A DNA stretch of 64,000 bases from Phoronis australis (GCA_002633005.1 NMRA01000011.1:224179-288178), one strand, 5' to 3'. Shown: positions 11,804 to 23,784, numbered from the stretch's first letter. Numbers and translations are program-made. The notes: a model not told the origin generated them from the sequence alone.

Positions 11804-14289
11804 TTTGTGCTTTCGAGGAGCAGACTGTAGACCCTTGGTAGAGCTCAGTAGCTGTCTTGTGAAGAGAAAAATCTAGCCAAAGTGACCTGCTTTCATTTGA
11901 AATACGCGGCAATATATCGTGTATTCGCTTGCTTTTTAGCGAGGTCCTAGCGTTATTGAACTCTCCCCTGTAAAGACTTATTTTCACGGACAGGTTACGT
12001 GTCTATGGAACCGTGTCAATAAGGCTGAATATAGCCAAGCCAGGTCGAGATTATTAGATACCATGTATTGATAGTCCAAATGTTCAGCTGGATAGCTAAC
12101 TTAAAGACGTTGTATTGAGGTGTATGTTAAAATGGTACACTCGGTTACAGCCTGACCACCTTTGGCTTAATCACAACATTGAAATTAAATGATACTCTGT
12201 TACCCTCGTCAACCCTCATAAGTTTGACCAAAACTTAGAAACTTCTTACGGAGTCTTCTGGTAATCGACAAATGTTACTAACGCATTCGGTGGCGCTGTC
12301 CACCTCGAACCTCACGATACACTTTCTGACGTAGCAACAGAAGTTATAGCTAAATATTATTTTCGGTACAGCTGGGTTGTACTTTATTACGTAACAGCAG
12401 GTGGTGGAACCAATTTGTATAAAATCAACGTTAATTACCACTTCCACTTTGCTCATTGACCCACGGATTTCATGTGCCAATAAACCTTCAATTGACACGA
12501 TGAGTGAGTTAAATAGACTAAATGTAATAGATCAATATCAATGTGCCGCAGAGCAAGCTTTGGAGAAAAAGTTAATTTCAATTTGATTCATTTTTGGAAA
12601 ATCCAGGATCGTCTAAAAACTGAAAATGATAGGATTAAGGCATTACTGAAGTTCTGTAAAAAGCATGGTTAAACAGGTTATTAAAAGGTTGCTTCAATTA
12701 TAAATCATGAAGTTTGATTGTTTTAATATGTCAATGTCAACGGCAAAGTTTTCGATTTTGTAGTGAACGTGTTGATTGAATTGAAACTCTGTCTCATATG
12801 TAACATCCATTCTACAACTCTGTCTGAATCTATCTACACTGTATCTATTTTCTACAAATCTATCTAACTACCTGTCTATCGTGTTCGTCTGTTTGTCAGT
12901 CTGTCAATCTGTCTGTCTGTCTGGTTTTCTGTAATTGTCTTTGTGCCTGCTTGTCTGTTTGTTGAACATTTAGTAACTATCGTACCATGTGCAATGTGCA
13001 TCGCTAAATTAATGAAAATCCTTGTAAAGCTAAAAGTTATGACGTCAAACATCTGCATCATAAAATGCCGCGTGCAGGCAACCCATTCGTTTTAAGTCGT
13101 GCGTTTTGGGAAGTCTTGATTGTCCGGGTACGTTTCGCAATTTAACAGTGAGAATATATGTACGATAAAGACTGTGGCGTGGAAGCTAAACTTGTTTTCT
13201 GATGTGCGGGAGTGGTACAAAAGTATACGTTATCAAGATGGCTTACGCGTTCGATCAAATCGGCCGTGGCTAAGCGGTAACAAATTGAAACCGCACCGTG
13301 TGACAGTCATCGTATCAATAATAATTGAAAGCTGTTGTATATTATTTGATTTTTGTAGATATTCGATTAGTTTTAGCAATGATTTTGGAAGAATACGTTG
13401 AAATGTGTTATAAATTATACATGATGGGTGTCGTATGGTGTTGCTCTAACTTTTGATTTGGACAACTTACAGCTGTCGTAAAATTGGCCTCAACTCGTTA
13501 AGTTGGGTAGTTAAAGCATCTAGCCTGGTTCTAAGTAATAACGGTCTGTCAGTGCTTTCCATGGCCAGGAGTGATACGTGATCCGATTATGAGACTCGTA
13601 GAAAACTGGCCTCAATCAAAACTTACCTTTCAACAGGCGGGTAGATTTTGTAAAGATTCGTTCATTTGACAAGTAAATGCTGACGGGCTATTGCATAACT
13701 TCAGCGTTGCCTTTAGCTGGTGATGATGTTTTTTTCTAGCAAACGTCATCGTTGATCTGCAGTTAATTAAGCTGTTGCTGTGTTTTTAATTTCTATACAG
13801 ATGTGTACACCCGCGTGGAATTGCCAATCCGCCGACAACGATTTACAGTCATTGCAGAACCTGCCTCGACTGTTGCGCAAACAAAAACCTGTGAGATCGT
13901 GTCCATCTCACCTAGCTCCTAGTGCAAACGTGAACATTTCTAAGATTATCACCACGTACATGTACGTGCACATGTAGATGCTGCGGTACATATTAATCCT
14001 GACATGATGAAATTCATGTATTTTTGCTGCGATATACATGAGCGCGTCAGAAAAAAATATGCATTTTATGTTGCATGTATGTGTAATCCGAAACAAATTT
14101 TCGATCCTGAATTCGTTTCCGTAAATTGAGATTTTTATAGAAAACAGTCACCGCAACCATGCATGTATTCTGCTATAGTCTGGACACTTATTGTTATTTA
14201 TTGGGTACAAATAAAACAACAAGTATAACATACATTTTAGTTGTATTGGGAATTTCAGGGTCACAGCTCTACAAATAAATATTTCACAG
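11804..14289. other. Intergenic, with simple-sequence DNA
   Basis: No supported gene. It contains the TCTG-rich microsatellite listed separately. A TGGCTAAGCGG A-box-like word near 13267 has no B box at a suitable distance. Open frames at 13120-13401 and 12235-12498 show no family motif. Confidence 0.4.
12790..12965. repeat. Imperfect TCTG/TCTA microsatellite
   Basis: An irregular run of CTGTCTAT, GTCTGTTTGTCAG and TCTGTCTGTCTG words, plus strand. The purest stretch is at about 12895-12925. Confidence 0.75.
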
Positions 14290-14513
14290 AAGGAACCAGA
14301 TGGGTTCCTTAATTACAAGAGATAACACACACATTTCCGGTACCCAAAGTGTAACTGAGTATCGAATACTAAGTGGCACAAGTTAGCATAGTACCAAATG
14401 GGTATCGGCCGATTGCCTTACAACTGGGTCGAGCAAAACGGCAAATTCAATAACAAGTACCAAGTGGGTACACCAAACAGCCAACTGGGCTGTAACAACC
14501 TGGAAAGCAGGTT
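14290..14513. repeat. Array of short hairpins with 5-nt loops
   Basis: Five inverted repeats with 5-base loops occur within 224 bp: AAGGAACC/agatg/GGTTCCTT (14290-14310), TACC/aaatg/GGTA (14392-14404), GTACC/aagtg/GGTAC (14457-14471), CAGCC/aactg/GGCTG (14478-14492) and AACCTG/gaaag/CAGGTT (14497-14513). Three further AANTG loops at 14347, 14371 and 14422 have decayed stems. Loop starts are spaced about 20-25 bp or twice that, so this is a degenerate tandem repeat whose unit is itself a dyad around ACC-AANTG-GGT. Stem bases differ between units but stay paired. No coding role seen. Confidence 0.7.
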
Positions 14514-16157
14514 CCGGACAAGCTGAGTGAGCAGACAAGCCGGAGTGTTAAAAAAGATATTGTAAGAAACGTGGTGTTGTGGCTCAGTTTGTTATTTGTT
14601 TCGCAATCACTGCTGCTGAAAATGTGTTTGTTGTGTAACAGTTAACTTAAAAGTAGTTCTTTTTGCAAATATGTCCACAGACAATTTTTATATAAAAACA
14701 CGTCATTGATATTTTGTGAGTCAATGAATATCCGTTTCCGCCAACCAGGTAGCTGAATCAAAAACATGTGTTTGTCGTCGTGGACTATCTGTCATTTCAA
14801 CTGAAACAGAATAAGAATTGATGGGGACGCTAATTCCGGGAATTTCATCTACTGCGCTGTTGACATTTTCATTGCATCTTGGAAGAGTTGTAGTCTTGGA
14901 AACATCCGTTGACATCACACATAAGTTTGGGGTAGTTCGCCAACCTAACTGCAGTCGTTTTTCAAATGCATTACGGGGACGCTTGTCGGCTCGTAAACGT
15001 CAGGTGGCATCATGCATCCGTGTTTTTTTTCATTTCCAAGTTCCAATGAATTTCGAACCTGGAAATATGTCGTTGAAAGTTATTTCCCTGTTTTTTTAAC
15101 CTCGGGCATTGTTCCACGTTCAACTAGTCTAATTCTCTCAGTCGCAATTTAACATGGACGCTGGTTGACGCCCCAAGTTCACAATTTCATTGTTGACACT
15201 GTTGATAGTGCCGTCAGAAATTAGTCAGTGGTGGTGAGGCACTATTATCCCCTCAATGATTGCCCCCCCCCCCCTCCATTACNCTCCATTACGTTCAGAA
15301 TGGTAGTCTTGTTAAAAACCAAATCGTTTACCACGTTTTTTCGAGCGAAAATCACCAATGACGTCACATCATGATTTACTGCTATTCGCTTATTGAAATG
15401 GACATCTATACGAGTGTTTCGAGCTTGAATGAGACCTGTAATGTGCGCTTTAGGTCGTGGGTTTCATGTTGCAATGTCGCAGATTAAGAGTTAGAACACT
15501 GAAACCTGCAACCATGCTCGACGGTCCAGGTTCCAGATTTCAGGAGAATGGAGCCAGAGAAATTGCACTGAAAACATGGTTCCAGACGCTAAACCCATGG
15601 GAACTTGGAACGGATCTTGCTATCTCGTTTAGTTCTTGTTCTGGCACCCGCCAACAGGGCTGAGAAAACGTCGGATTACGTTCGCATTCTTAATGAACTT
15701 GCCAAAAAGTGTCTTGAACAAAATTCTGTTGTTATTAAAAGTGGAGGGGTGTACGATTTCGATGACTGCTGGTCAGAAAATCACGGAGCGAGAACATCTG
15801 CCGATGCGTCGCCGTCCTGTCACTAGCTAATACTGAAAATCAGTTCTCTTTTTATCGGCAACCATTTTGTGGTAGGAGCCGGAGTGGTCTCCTTCACATT
15901 TGCTCGTTATTTTACACATGCAGCCAATGGCTCATTTGAATGGAAGAAACAAGGATGCTTGAATATACGTTTTAATTTCTGAGGAACTTAATACCAAACT
16001 GTGCTTTAAATAAAGCCGATCAAAAGTTTTTCGCTTTTGTGATTGACATTTCGAAAGAAAAAAATTTTGCTGATTTTGCTGATGGTGTGGGTGTTTAAGT
16101 TATGAACAGTTTTTAGTTTTACACATGTGCGGTAAAGTAGACATCGTTTTGGTAAGC
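14514..16157. other. Intergenic; unsupported reading frames
   Basis: Frames at 14818-15099 and 15457-15830 are open, but I recognise no domain. The second includes a plausible-looking KTSDYVRILNELAKKCLEQN stretch. No matching splice sites or homologous copy were found, so no gene is called. A run of C with a single N lies at 15263-15283. Confidence 0.35.
15283..15283. other. Single-N join
   Basis: CTCCATTAC occurs immediately before (15274-15282) and immediately after (15284-15292) this N, just downstream of a C homopolymer. Same pattern as the other three single Ns. Confidence 0.9.
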
Positions 16158-16700
16158 TTAAAGAGGCATGGGACGTGAAAGCTCGACCGAAAAAGCTTTT
16201 AAACAATTCCTGACTAAATTACCTTCTCGCAGCGTCTAATACAGAGTAATTCACTTTTCCCTGCGAGGAAATTGCCAGAAAAGTTCACAAAATCCACGAC
16301 TTTTGAAATATGCGCGAAGGCAAAGCTCTGTGGTTACCACAGAGTTTCTAATCTCCCTTCCAGTTATGATCATTTTGCGCATGGACTCACAGTCAGTTGT
16401 TTGAAGTTGCTTGAGGTCAAAGGTTACATTTTACATTGATGGGAATTGTACTACGTCTATGTCTTGCCGTACGAAATAAGGAGACATGCTTCGCCTTGTG
16501 TGAGAGCAATCGACAAAGTAGCGAGCAAATGACAGATCGTTTGTTTGTTTTTTTTTGAAATTTTAAACTAAAAGAAAATGTTTCCTTATCAACAGAAATT
16601 AATAATGTTGACGAACAAACCCTAAAATACCTGGTGAGCAGGTTGTATTCTGTTTCAGTGACAGAGGATCACTTTCAATATTTCAATTTTGTAGACGTGA
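16158..16700. repeat. Short copy of the 38.7-40.7 kb TTAA element
   Basis: It begins TTAAAGAGGCATGGGACG, matching the left end of the element at 38687 (TTAAAGATGCATGGAACG). From about 16395 to 16690 it matches 40380-40690, sharing words such as ACGAAATAAGGAGAC, ATCAACAGAAATT and CAGTGACAGAGGATCACTTT. The THAP-containing middle of the longer copy is absent here. I infer an internally deleted, non-autonomous derivative of the same family. Confidence 0.55.
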
Positions 16701-18372
16701 ATGGAAGCGTCATGGCTAACATTCTTAATAGTTGTTCATATTAAAATTCGTAGCACTGATCAGCTTAGGTTGTTAATACCACACACGTTAGGGTGAGCTG
16801 AGCAGATTAAGCGAATTTAAGCTATAAATGGGAGTTGGCATTATTTCATTTATTTTGGAGATTTACAACTAATTATGCGTCATTGTGTTGAGATTTACAA
16901 CTAATTATGCGACATTGTGTTGAAATTAAGTTCTAAATGTTCACCAGTTTCCGCAATTTCCCTACAGCTATCATTAGTTGGAAGTAAGGCATCCTTAAAT
17001 TGTACGGTAAGCCATTTGAATGAAGAAGAAATAAAGTTTGTTTTAATTTGGACAAACTTTTGTGATGCAAACGTATGTGGAGCAAATGTTTGCCCTTCAA
17101 ACGTACATGTATCAGGCACACTAATGGTCAACAAAGTTAATTAATGACGCCAACAGAACACAGCAACAATGGTTTAATCGCTGTTATTTATCTAAAATCA
17201 CACAAACCTTTTATTTTACAAATTCAGACATAAGAAGCAAAATCTTTACTTTTATACGTAAAACTATTCTATACAACAGATGGTCATATTTGTTACCATG
17301 TGCCATGTCTGTTATAAAACGTAATACAGAGTGTTTTTTTAGATTTTTGGAGGTGGGCTTGGATGTTCTTCAGAAAATTTCCACAGAAATGAAGGTTATA
17401 GTGAAACAAGGAAAACCAAGTTTTTAACTTAAATTCAATGTTAAATTAAACATTTTTGTATCTCAAATGAAGCAGACGTGACTGCCATTAATTTAGTAAG
17501 TTTTTATACAAATATTAATTAACACAATTTCCAGGTGCTTTCAATTTTCAATTTACTACATTTGCAGCAATTGATATTTCAAAACAGATGTGGAATTAAT
17601 TTCTTCGTATCTGTTATTAAAATGATGAAAACAATCATTTCACGCGTGCTACACACTTCTTTCAAACATGACAAAACCTTCCTATAGGAGCAAAATGTCC
17701 AAAATTAACGGAATGTATAATTTAATTATTAAGAGTGCGTATACATCAAAATGACATAGAGAGGACAAGTTTGAGGATTTTAATTTCATGCCCTAGTGCC
17801 ACGAGATGCAATAACACAGGGTACTAGATTTTTAGTTCGAAATTCCGCTGTTTTTGAAAGCAAAACGAATGTGTTGGAGGAGACAGCCAAAGAGCTTCAA
17901 GTTGGTATTCTTACAATGCTAAGCGAGTGGCAGGGCGGCAATTGTCCAACCAGATTGGGACAAAAATTATGCAAAATTGGAACATTTAGTTTTCCTCACA
18001 TGCTCCACTGGTCGAAATTTGTGTACTATCCGAATTTGTACTTAAAGATGCATTATGTCAAAGTTTGATGCTACAGACAACAGTCTAATAAAATTTGAAA
18101 AATTGTCCGGTTTCATGTCCGTTCTCAGGGTATCCAGCGACCCTTTTGACACCAGAAACACAAATATCTTTAATAAAATATTGTTTTCGTTTCTTGCATA
18201 CCGCAGAAAGTAATTCACTGCGACTTAAATTACACCGCCCATAATTCGTAGCCCCTTCGAGGACCACAAAAATATCTCAACCAATCTGCGTACATGTGAT
18301 ATCATCGTGCCAACGAAATTTCTCCCAATCCTCACCACATAACAAATGAGTGTCATTTCTTTGACGTAGGTT
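16701..18372. other. Intergenic
   Basis: Contains a perfect-to-near-perfect 32-bp tandem pair at about 16856-16921 (AGATTTACAACTAATTATGC twice). The remainder is AT-rich with no supported gene; the 90-codon frame at 17796-18068 has no recognisable motif. Confidence 0.4.
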
Positions 18373-20409
18373 AGTTATCGGTCTCTGTGCTAAAATACTA
18401 CGTTGTGTACGAGTGCAGCAATGTAAGCGGTCTTGGCATACATCTGTGCATCTTCCCCGCCGATCCCATCAAGTGCTGTGCTTGGAATAGATTCGAATCC
18501 ACAAGGATTGGAGACAAAATTACCAAACGGCAAAATATGTTCTAGACTTGGTGAAAAACTGTATACAAAATCTACAGCTTTGCGCCGATGTGGGTAGAAA
18601 TGACCAAATGAAATCTGACATAAAAGTATTGTCATTAAAAGGTACACCGCTCTTCTTTGAGTAAATTAAATTGTTTGTTGGTGTTGGAAAATTTGACATT
18701 CTACTGTTCATCTAGTACTAGAACTGTAGTGAGCTCTTTTGGGTCGGCGTTCGGCGATTGCGTCACCTGACCTAGACCAGTTTCTTTTCCCCAGTGTGTA
18801 TTCTTTAATTAACGTTCTTTTCTGTCACGTGGTTGCGTACATGTCACAACAAATTATTGGAAATGGTTTCGTTTCGTTACAAGTTTTTAGCATTTTAAGA
18901 CTTGCAAACTGAATTTTAAAACAAACTTTGCTGCTACGAAGCTGTCATCATCTCCCAAGAGATGACGCAAAATTTGAGGAAATGTCATGTGCGCGTCACG
19001 AGCGCTCAGTTTTCAAAACGACGACAGACTTTCTTCGTTACAAAACTCAAAAGGCAGAGAATTACGCTAGAAAATGACGTTTATTACATTGTTTTTCACT
19101 TATAAGGCTGCCAACGGGAAGGTGAGTGTCGGAATTGACTCCCACATTTTGCATGCAGGCCTGGCGGTCGTTGGCTCTGCGATGTAAGTTTCACGACGAG
19201 GTGACAAACCGAACTCATACCCCGCGGGCTGCAAGAAATTTCGTGGTCTAACGAAGCTCAATACACAGCGGTACTTAGTTGTATTTTGGGTTATAGTCTT
19301 CTAACAGCTAGCTGACTGGCTAGAAGATCTGCAGTGCGCACTTCGACGTTTCGTCTTACAGTTCCAGCCAGACGTATGGGGAATCCGGCCCAAATCGGAA
19401 AATTCCGATTTGGGCCGATCCCGTAATGGAATTCTAGTGAGACGGGTGGCCCATATCGAAATATGTTTTTGATCGAATTTAAACGTTAAATTGAATACAA
19501 ATTCTTATAATTCGGTATGTTTTCATGCAATCAAGACTGATTCATAGTTTTAAAATGTTAAGATACTCACGACGTTGTTTTGCTTTTTAATCTTTGCGCA
19601 AGATTGACCGAGTCTATACTCAAAATGGCGGCTACTACGGGTTGTAGGATTTCAATTATTATGAAAATTAAATTTCTAATATAAAATTGTCGATGAATTT
19701 GAATACAACTGATTTGTACTAAAAGCTCAAGCTAACACGTGTTGTAATTTTTCCAAGTATTTTGCACCAAATTAAACGGCCTATTGTAGCCGAATCCAAT
19801 GCGGGACACATACTCGACAGCGGCCCTTATCGGAATCGCGCTGCGTTCTCACCTTCGGCTTCAAGAAGACATGAATGCAAAGTTCCTAACGTCAAAAATT
19901 TTGTATCGAACAAACTACACTTTATAATAAACATTGTGAAATTGCCTGATAACAATTCAGACGAAGAGCTGTTTTTTTCGAGCGTTTAGGCGACCCCAGT
20001 CATCCTCCAGGGGATTCCCATACGGACCCGTATTAGTATGTGTGCTCGATAATTCAATAAAGGTAATGATTTTGATCAATTTGATTATTAATTGACATGG
20101 AATGTGGTTCCTTGGTTCCCCACGTATTTTGCCCTAAATTAAGCGGCCAGTCATCGCTGATTCAAATACAATGAAGACATCGTGACAGCCAAATTCGTTG
20201 TGTCGATGATGTCATAGACTTCGATTGGTGCGAGCGCCAACTCAAGATCTACGGCGCTAAATGGGGTTCGTGATGGAGCTGCTGTATTGTAAAAGGCCTA
20301 CTTAATTAGTGACCGGGGTATGCTATTGCACCATATGCTGATATGTTTCATTAATACTTGTATTTTAGATATCAAAATAGTCATGTTTGCACCATAGCAG
20401 GCCTTTAAA
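18373..20409. repeat. ~2-kb dispersed repeat, copy A (THAP-bearing)
   Basis: Colinear with 51455-53564 over its whole length, at moderate identity. Shared anchors include TACAGCTTTGCGCCGATGTG, TTTCACGACGAGGTGAC, GGCCCAAATCGGAA, ATTCAAAATGG-like words and AAAAGGCCTACTTAATTA. It begins with a broken THAP N-terminus and is otherwise non-coding. A tight palindrome, GGCCCAAATCGGAA/AA/TTCCGATTTGGGCC, lies at about 19388-19417 and is partly kept in copy B. The right end, ...GGCCTTTAA near 20409, could be a TTAA terminus; the left terminus is not resolved. Confidence 0.65.
18393..18600 (+). pseudogene. THAP-domain relic, copy A
   Basis: The frame reads YYVVYECSNVSG, then IFPADPIKCCAWNRFESTR, resembling the THAP pattern (Y.V.GCSN, then .FP.DP....W..F..). 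A second frame then gives KICSRLGEKLYTKSTALRRC, matching the end of the domain, where SRICS.HF would be expected. The first zinc Cys and the terminal HF are missing, the start codon is lost (ATA-C), and at least one frameshift is present. It is not functional. Confidence 0.55.
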
Positions 20410-21142
20410 AGTCAGGGTTCGTGTTTTTGGGCCGGTTAGCTGTTTTGAAGGTGCGGGAGTTAGAGGCCCATTTGATGAAAAAATACCGGAAATACATTGC
20501 TGACGCTGCATCGATAACAATATAACTGAGAATAATTAATCTTAATTTTTATACCATACGCGTTGAATCTGTCGAGGGAAATACGGCCATATAACATTTC
20601 ACCTCCCGCACTACTTCAACACTGACCTCTGATATGGAAAGTTCAAATGGTAGGTCAATATCGATTCGAAGTCGTTAGCCGGTTCGATTACCAAACTTTC
20701 GGAAAATAGTTTAAAGTAATACAATCATAGCAGGGTAAATAACGCTCAACATACAATCACGTCTCAAACGTGACATCTAGAAAAGGACTGTTAATTATAT
20801 GACAGTTCTGCCTCAGTTTTCACTTGCTAAGTATTTTATCGTCTGCAACTCAGGCGCCGATTCCTCGTTAAGTACAGTATCAAATGTAGTTGTTATTTAA
20901 CAATTTTCAGGAGATGTTACAATTTCAATGAAAATTTACCCTTGTTTTCATCTTTTTCATCCCTTTTAAAGTAATAAATCGTCATATTTAAAACTGTTTC
21001 TTTTACTAGAGAAAACTTGCAGCCTAACGCGCAAGTACATACATATAGGATGCGATCCGCCTCGTGAACAGTCTGAGTGAAGTATTTAAAAAACCTGTGG
21101 AAAAAATGATAGAAACTTAGGAATTCGAAGCATATGGGACAA
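20410..21142. other. Intergenic, nothing recognised
   Basis: AT-rich sequence with no supported frame. Confidence 0.4.
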
Positions 21143-21260
21143 ATACAAAACGTACCGAGAGTGGCGTACATGAAGTAATATCACACGAGACATTATTACG
21201 CGGAATAGTGTATCGTGGGATATTACTTCATGTACGCCACTCTCGGAACGTTTTGTGTAT
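21143..21260. repeat. Foldback hairpin, ~44-bp arms
   Basis: The left arm, 21143-21186, contains CCGAGAGTGGCGTACATGAA. The right arm, 21215-21260, is its near-exact reverse complement (TTCATGTACGCCACTCTCGG). Two small differences and one 2-nt indel separate them, around a ~28-base spacer. No target duplication was established; it is probably a foldback MITE. Confidence 0.8.
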
Positions 21261-21366
21261 ATCTCTCAATTTTAAAAGAGTAAAATAATTTACTTCAGGT
21301 GTTCACGCGGAATGTTTCGTGAGAAACTAGTTTTGTGGCATAGGCGGATTTAGGGGGGGCCCAGGG

Positions 21367-21583
21367 NNNNNNNNNNNNNNNNNNNNNNNNNNNNNNNNNN
21401 NNNNNNNNNNNNNNNNNNNNNNNNNNNNNNNNNNNNNNNNNNNNNNNNNNNNNNNNNNNNNNNNNNNNNNNNNNNNNNNNNNNNNNNNNNNNNNNNNNNN
21501 NNNNNNNNNNNNNNNNNNNNNNNNNNNNNNNNNNNNNNNNNNNNNNNNNNNNNNNNNNNNNNNNNNNNNNNNNNNNNNNNNNN
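21367..21583. other. Assembly gap (217 Ns)
   Basis: Run of N directly after the left terminus of the hAT-like element. The reading frames reported across it are artefacts. Confidence 0.99.
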
Positions 21584-21681
21584 CACAAAATATAAAACGT
21601 GTAATAAGCATTACAAAAAGAAGTAGATTTCACGCGCAAACGCTGTGGACCATAAACAAGTAGGTTAGTTTCTTGTTTGTT

Positions 21682-21752
21682 AAGTCGTGGTGGTGTAGTG
21701 GTAAAGCACGCGTGTCCTATCATCCAGGTCGTGAGTTCGAGTCTGTGAAATT
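21682..21752 (+). repeat. tRNA-like SINE head / tRNA pseudogene
   Basis: A-box-like TGGTGTAGTGG (21691-21701) and B-box-like GTTCGAGTC (21735-21743) are at the spacing expected of a pol III internal promoter. I cannot fold a clean anticodon stem and no CCA-adjacent acceptor pairing is evident. A tRNA-derived SINE head or pseudogene is more likely than a working tRNA. Its layout resembles the minus-strand segment at 57.64-57.71 kb. Confidence 0.5.
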
Positions 21753-22015
21753 CGCAATTTTTCCTGTGTGACACGTTCTCCGTGTTCTTTTTCTTTTTCT
21801 TTTTTTCTTGGATAATACATCAGAAATCAAGGAAAATGCTTGATTTTTAGAGGAAAAAACAGAAAAATTTCCTGGGCGGGAGGGCGGCAAACCCCCCTCC
21901 CGATCTCCCCCCATTCGGTGCTGTGCGCATCTACAATCGTGGTTTGCGCAAATGCTTACAGCCGGAGAAAATGTTGCCCCCCCCCTTGTGATATCCTAGA
22001 TCCGCCACTGTGTGG

Positions 22016-22570
22016 ATCAAATTGACTGACGTGAGATTATGTTAAGATTTACGGATTTCAACAAAAATCTCTATTATTAAAACCCAAGTTAAATAATTCA
22101 AAGTTATTGTACCGCCTAATGCTGAAACGCACCAGAATTCACAGTAACACTCAAAGTGCTTCAGAATCCGCATTGTCATACAATCAAGGGCCCACTGCTT
22201 TCTAACGTATTTGTAAATGCGCCTGTGAAATCATATTAAGTTACTGATCCAAAAGTCCAAATATCAGCAAATCTTGAAAAAAATGATATGATCCTGCTAT
22301 GACATTCGATGCAGATTAATAAGGAGTAAATGTTTGCCATGACAACTCAAATTGCAATAGACGATTTCTGCCCGTCTCGGCAAAATGAGCAGTTCACACA
22401 CGAGTGTGTTGATGCGACGGGCAAAATGGGAAATTTTTCAACTAACACGTGAGACGTGGTTAAGCTCTCACGTCATAATGCTTGTTAGTGGTTGTTGTCG
22501 TGGTAATGTAGGTGATGTGGTGGTTGCGTTTGTGGTCTCGGGTGGTGGTGGTTTTGGTGAGGAGGATGAC
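22016..22570. other. Intergenic, nothing recognised
   Basis: No supported frame. It ends in a GGT/GTGG-rich patch that runs into the minisatellite. Confidence 0.4.
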
Positions 22571-22574
22571 GTGG

Positions 22575-22650
22575 TGATAGTGATGGTGTAATGGAGGTGA
22601 TAGTGATGGTGTAATGGAGGTGATAGTGATGGTGTAATGGAGGTGATACT
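22575..22650. repeat. Minisatellite, 23-bp unit x 3+
   Basis: TGATAGTGATGGTGTAATGG followed by AGG repeats exactly at 22575-22597, 22598-22620 and 22621-22643, then decays. It lies in a wider GGTGAT-rich low-complexity zone (about 22490-22720), which explains the Ser/Pro/Thr-rich frame on the minus strand. Confidence 0.9.
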
Positions 22651-23040
22651 GGGCTGCTTGAATCGTGGTGGTAGCGATGAGGGTGGGGACGATGAGAGTG
22701 GTGATGGTAGTGTTAGTTCCAAGCCAGGTTCACAAAGACCGCAGTACGTCGGGATGGAAAAGGAGTTACCTGCTGGATAAAACTACTTAGCAAAATTTGA
22801 GTTGGCTATTACAAAGGATTGTGGATAAAGTATCAATTAAAGAAATGTCCTGGTCTAAACTTAGTCGATTTGAAACGTAAAGTGGAAATGGTTAAAGTTG
22901 ATAATTGGATAATGGGAAGAAAATGCTGGCGATATGAATTAGGGGTTTTGAAGAGATTGGTACGATCAATAAGACATTTCTTGGCTAGTGAAGGTGACAA
23001 AGAAGAGATGTGTGTGATTGATGCACTTTACATCACAGAT

Positions 23041-23150
23041 CAGTGCCCGGTTGTTTGAAATACTCCTAGAGATGGACTACACTATGTTCTTTAACTTTTC
23101 ACCGCAGTTGTGGACTTGTGAAAACACTGATTGTCCTTTCTTGTGCTGGT
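23041..23150. repeat. Dispersed repeat, copy 2 (partner at 1.96 kb)
   Basis: Diverged copy of 1955-2080; see that entry for the shared end words. Confidence 0.5.
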
Positions 23151-23715
23151 TTATTTGCATTTTTAAGTCAATGTTTGGCATTTATATTGACTGAGACAAT
23201 CCCACGGTGAATCAATATTATTGAAAATAAATAGTAATATTTTCATGTAACTCCCCAAATTCTAGAACTATTAGTTCCTATTCATTTTCATTAACTCAAT
23301 GGCTCGTTTTTTAAATGTTTCGTTAGAAAATGACATTAGTCAAAGAAGAGCTCATAACTAAGTTAAAATGGCATACATGTATTAGAAAATAGATTATTTG
23401 AGTCTGAAAATAGACCTCCGTGAGTGCATCTTCCGGACATCGACTTCTAGATTGCATTTTTGTGAAGGGAACTTGATAGGAGAAATCAAAATTGATGTTT
23501 TGATGTTAAAAAGCTGAAAAATGTCCCACGCGTGATTTTTATGTAAATTAGTGTGGCCATTACCGAATGTTTGTTATTTTGGAGTATCTCACCATTTCAT
23601 GTTGACCCTATACGTATATTTTGAGGATCGAGCATTGCGACATAACTCTATCCAAAATAATGTCTTATTATGGGCCCACATATCAATATGTGGGAAACGG
23701 TATACCACCATCTTT
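23151..23715. other. Intergenic, nothing recognised
   Basis: AT-rich, no supported gene. A short dyad CCCACATAT/ATATGTGGG is centred near 23681. Confidence 0.4.
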
Positions 23716-23719
23716 TTTC

Positions 23720-23752
23720 GTCCGTCTGTCCGTCCGTCCGTCCAGCGTCCGT
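23720..23752. repeat. (TCCG)n microsatellite
   Basis: Imperfect CCGTCCGTCCGTC run at the left edge of the higher-order repeat that follows. Confidence 0.8.
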
Positions 23753-23784
23753 TGCTGTATCGCCAAAACCCTTGAAGCATGTTC

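Larger units (their letters stand above)
21339..22010. mobile_element. hAT-like element with 5-bp target duplication, containing the N gap
   Basis: It starts CATAGGCGGATTTAGGGGGG and ends CCTAGATCCGCCACTG, with inverted termini related to CAGTGGCGGATCTAGG. TGTGG flanks it at 21334-21338 and again at 22011-22015. The same ends delimit the 39370-39613 element, and similar ones delimit 7949-8088. The interior holds the N run and a tRNA-like segment; no transposase is visible. Confidence 0.65.

Noticed and set aside
15605-15830. Candidate exon containing a KTSDYVRILNELAKKCL stretch
   Set aside because: Looks protein-like, but I could not identify a family, flanking splice sites or a second copy, so it is not called as a gene.
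21295-21774. Long minus-strand frame spanning the gap
   Set aside because: Nearly half of it is N; it is not evidence of coding.
22468-22722. Ser/Pro/Thr-rich minus-strand protein
   Set aside because: It is the translation of the GGTGAT-rich low-complexity and minisatellite DNA.
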